DNA from: Gammaproteobacteria bacterium | Lineage (GTDB): Bacteria; Pseudomonadota; Gammaproteobacteria; Steroidobacterales; Woeseiaceae | Assembly: GCA_029881015.1 (NCBI GenBank) | Contig: JAOUNK010000159.1 | Location: 1-7,624, forward strand | Direction: 5' to 3' | DNA length: 7,624 nucleotides | Part shown: positions 5,983 through 7,624 of the stretch, piece by piece | Numbering within the stretch: position 1 is the stretch's first letter | How the letters are laid out: the number at the start of each line of letters is the position of its first letter | Notes under the pieces: generated by a model | The model's input: only the letters and a program-made list of their open reading frames with translations | Databases searched by the model: none | What the model was told of the DNA's origin: nothing | Translations under genes and position numbers: made by a program

Positions 5983-6440
5983 AAAACCTGATCATGTACC
6001 TGATGGTGGCGACCTGCCTGCTTGCCGCAGACCGGGTTACGGCCATCGAACCCCTGTCGGCCACGCAGCTCAACGAAGTCTGCGCTGATCTTCGCGAACA
6101 ACGCGACAGTCCTGATGCCCGGCTGTGCGTTTACTATGTAAAAGGTTTCCTTGACGGCGCCGTTGCCACGGATGGACGTGTTGCCGAGAATGTTGCCGCG
6201 GAAATCGAGGCCGAGGAATCGTTCACCGATCGCGCAATAAGGACGCGTGTCGGCAGTCGCCTGAGAGACTTTGGGGCATCCGTCTACGCGGAGTTTTGCG
6301 TCGGGCAGCCGGACCCGATTGCCGATGTTGTCCTGCACGTCATCGAGGAGCTGGATCGTTACGAGGACCTGGAGGGCGTCCAGGCACAGTCGGTGGTCTA
6401 CGCCTCTCTGCGTCGTCATTACCCGTGCAGGACGAAGTAG
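5979..6440 (+). CDS. Exported Rap1a/Tai-like small protein
   Basis: The 153-residue product starts with a signal peptide: basic MKNL, a hydrophobic core (IMYLMVATCLLAA), and a likely signal peptidase I site after VTA at residue 22. The mature part has four cysteines (C35, C50, C107, C150), enough for two disulfides in the periplasm. The pattern C-x(n)-C-x-YYVKGFLDG in the first half, 'FCVGQPDPIADVVLHVIEEL' in the middle and 'YASLRRHYPC' at the end resembles the Rap1a/Tai family. That family includes immunity proteins against type VI secretion amidase effectors as well as many proteins of unknown role. No effector or secretion gene is visible here, so immunity is not supported. ATG overlaps the nhaA stop (ATGA), and AAAGGAGAG (5961-5969) is its ribosome-binding site, so it is co-transcribed and coupled with nhaA. 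Confidence 0.7.
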   Translation: MKNLIMYLMVATCLLAADRVTAIEPLSATQLNEVCADLREQRDSPDARLCVYYVKGFLDGAVATDGRVAENVAAEIEAEESFTDRAIRTRVGSRLRDFGASVYAEFCVGQPDPIADVVLHVIEELDRYEDLEGVQAQSVVYASLRRHYPCRTK

Positions 6441-6445
6441 ATTGG

Positions 6446-6467
6446 CGAAAGGTCACTTCGGTTTTTT
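6446..6467 (+). terminator. Weak candidate intrinsic terminator after the nhaA unit
   Basis: CGAA-a-G (6446-6451) can pair with CTTCG (6456-6460) around a 4-base loop with one bulged A, followed after one G by six T residues (6462-6467). The stem is short and would be weak. It lies six bases after the stop of the exported-protein gene and before the nhaR promoter, the expected place for an operon end or an attenuating site. Confidence 0.3.
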
Positions 6468-6474
6468 CGAGGTG

Positions 6475-6503
6475 TCGAGGCGAAATGCTCGGCCTGCTAT
6501 GAT
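6475..6503 (+). promoter_or_regulatory. Predicted extended -10 promoter of nhaR
   Basis: TGC-TATGAT (6495-6503) is an extended -10 element: TGN directly before TATGAT, five of six to consensus. The base string 17 upstream (TCGAGG, 6475-6480) is a poor -35, which extended -10 promoters tolerate. Predicted transcription start is about 6509-6511, on the ATG of nhaR. A TCGA-GGTG-TCGA pair (6467-6478) covers the -35 area and resembles the dyads upstream of nhaA, though with a 4-base instead of 5-base spacer. It could mediate autoregulation. Confidence 0.55.
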
Positions 6504-6509
6504 ATTTCC

Positions 6510-7469
6510 ATGCGCCACCTGAACTATAGCCACCTGCAGTATTTCTGGGCAGTTGCCCGCGAGGGCAGCATTGCCAAAGCATCGGAGTCCCTGCACGTCA
6601 CGCCCCAGACCATTAGCGGCCAGCTGAAGCTGCTGGACGAAGCGGTAGGTAACCCGCTTTTCAACCGCGCGGGCAGGCGACTTGTGCTCTCGGACCTGGG
6701 ACGGGTGGTGTACGAGTATGCAGACGCAATTTTCTCGACCGGCGCCGAACTCGCAGGCGTGGTGCGCGGCAACCAGACCAATGGCGCGACGACGCTGTCG
6801 CTGGGCATCGTCAACTCGCTGCCCAAACTGATTGCCGAGCGCATCATTGCACCGGCAATGATGGCGGAAAATCCGGTACGGGTGCGTTGTCACGAGGCGT
6901 CGCTGGAGCAGCTGCTGTCGGAACTCGCCGTGCACAAGCTGGACCTGGTGCTGTCGGACCAGCCGGTGCCGGACGGTTTGGGGTTAAAGGCCTACAATCA
7001 CCGGCTTGGTGAAAGCGGTATGTCGTTTTTCGCGCAGCGCAGCCGCGCACGGCGCTATCGAGGGAAGTTTCCCCACAGCCTGAATGATGCCCCGTTGCTG
7101 CTGCCCTCACAGGATTCTGCTTTGCGGCGGCGTCTCGACGACTGGTTCGAAAGCCATGAACTCTCGCCTCGCATCGCCGGCGAATTCGATGACAGCGCTC
7201 TCCTCAAGGCATTCGGGGAAGCAGGCGCCGGTGTATTCGCCGCGCCAACGGTTATCGAAAAAGAGGTATGCCGCATGTACCGCATGGCCGTGATCGGACG
7301 AACAGATGAGATCAAGGAACGCTTCTACGCGATCTCGCCGGAGCGGCGGCTCAGGCACTCGTCGGTCGTACTCATCACGGATATGGCTCGCTCGGATCTC
7401 TTCTCGACAGCCGATAATGAAGGAACAGCATGTCACTCAGCAACTAACCAAGGAGAGGAGATTCTATAG
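6510..7469 (+). CDS. nhaR: LysR-type transcriptional activator NhaR
   Basis: NhaR activates nhaA in response to Na+ in E. coli. The 319-residue product matches it along its length, starting with MRHLNYSHLQYFW (E. coli MSHINYNHLYYFW). The N-terminal winged helix-turn-helix (about 1-60) contains GSIAKASESLHVTPQTISGQLK, with the family's TPQTI recognition helix. A linker helix follows (SDLGRVVYEYADAIF), then the periplasmic-binding-protein-like effector domain (about 93-295), with LDLVLSD and EFDDSALLKAFGEAGAGVFAAPT as in E. coli NhaR. The protein ends in about 15 extra residues without likeness to the family. It lies on the same strand as nhaA but is separated from it by one gene and has its own promoter. 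No Shine-Dalgarno sequence precedes the ATG, in keeping with a leaderless transcript. Confidence 0.95.
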   Translation: MRHLNYSHLQYFWAVAREGSIAKASESLHVTPQTISGQLKLLDEAVGNPLFNRAGRRLVLSDLGRVVYEYADAIFSTGAELAGVVRGNQTNGATTLSLGIVNSLPKLIAERIIAPAMMAENPVRVRCHEASLEQLLSELAVHKLDLVLSDQPVPDGLGLKAYNHRLGESGMSFFAQRSRARRYRGKFPHSLNDAPLLLPSQDSALRRRLDDWFESHELSPRIAGEFDDSALLKAFGEAGAGVFAAPTVIEKEVCRMYRMAVIGRTDEIKERFYAISPERRLRHSSVVLITDMARSDLFSTADNEGTACHSATNQGEEIL

Positions 7470-7478
7470 CATCGGTGG

Positions 7479-7501
7479 GCCGAGGCGGAGCCAGCCTCGG
7501 C
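7479..7501. repeat. GC-rich hairpin after nhaR
   Basis: GCCGAGGC (7479-7486) and GCCTCGGC (7494-7501) are perfect reverse complements around a 7-base loop, starting nine bases past the nhaR stop. The stem is strong, but no T-run follows on the plus strand and no useful one on the minus strand. It could slow transcription or protect the mRNA end; intrinsic termination is not supported. Confidence 0.55.
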
Positions 7502-7539
7502 TGGTGAGGTCCTGAGAGAGTCTGCGCTGATCGTTGCGG

Positions 7540-7623
7540 TCAGGCAGCCGCCAATCGTGATGCCTCGCGGTACGAAACGACTCGTTGGCGGTCTTCGTCC
7601 CAGAGGCAACACCGGAAGCAGTC
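7540..7623 (-). other. Possible end of an unrecognised minus-strand gene
   Basis: A minus-strand frame is open from the window edge to a TGA (7540-7542), giving about 27 residues with the start CFRCC and the end REASRLAAA. An alanine-rich end and a close cysteine pair are compatible with a real protein tail. The length is well within chance, other minus frames are open here as well, and I recognise no family. If real, it would be convergent with nhaR, with the hairpin at 7479-7501 between them. Confidence 0.2.
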
Positions 7624-7624
7624 G

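Noticed and set aside
5979..6440. Type VI secretion effector-immunity pair
   Set aside because: Only the immunity-like family resemblance is present; no effector, VgrG, PAAR or Hcp gene lies in the window.
7479..7501. Rho-independent terminator of nhaR
   Set aside because: The stem is good but there is no T-rich tract after it, so it was kept only as a hairpin.

Overview
The window looks like ordinary chromosomal DNA from a GC-rich proteobacterium. A gammaproteobacterium is most likely, because RecQ, CbpA, CbpM, NhaA and NhaR all read like their Escherichia coli counterparts over their full length. This is an inference from protein resemblance and gene content; no rRNA or other phylogenetic marker is present. 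I see no tRNA, rRNA, CRISPR array, complete insertion sequence or phage gene.

Layout, left to right. Positions 2-100 hold the last codons of an upstream gene, possibly a class I SAM-dependent methyltransferase, whose stop touches the probable start of recQ (100-1917). A 97-base gap with a good promoter leads to a translationally coupled cbpA-cbpM pair (2015-3300), a DnaJ-type co-chaperone and its dedicated inhibitor. Next is a calcineurin-like metallophosphoesterase (3369-4310). From 4311 to 4770 there is no intact gene. The first half carries, on the minus strand, the decayed C-terminal end of an iron superoxide dismutase gene. It is cut off at a perfect 10-bp inverted repeat. The second half is an AT-rich leader with repeated TCGA/TCGT dyads. 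Then come nhaA (4771-5982), a small exported Rap1a/Tai-like protein overlapping it (5979-6440), and nhaR on its own promoter (6510-7469). The last 155 bases hold a GC-rich hairpin and the possible end of an unrecognised minus-strand gene.

Three functional groups can be read. RecQ acts in DNA repair. CbpA and CbpM form a regulated Hsp70 co-chaperone system. NhaA, the exported protein and NhaR form a sodium/proton homeostasis unit in which NhaR, a LysR-type activator, probably acts on the phased dyads upstream of nhaA.

The most unusual points are the superoxide dismutase relic with a lost metal-ligand histidine, the helically phased dyads upstream of nhaA, the Rap1a/Tai-like gene placed between nhaA and nhaR, and two promoters (cbpA and nhaR) whose predicted transcription start falls at the start codon, which suggests leaderless mRNAs. 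I found no clear new defence system or mobile system here.
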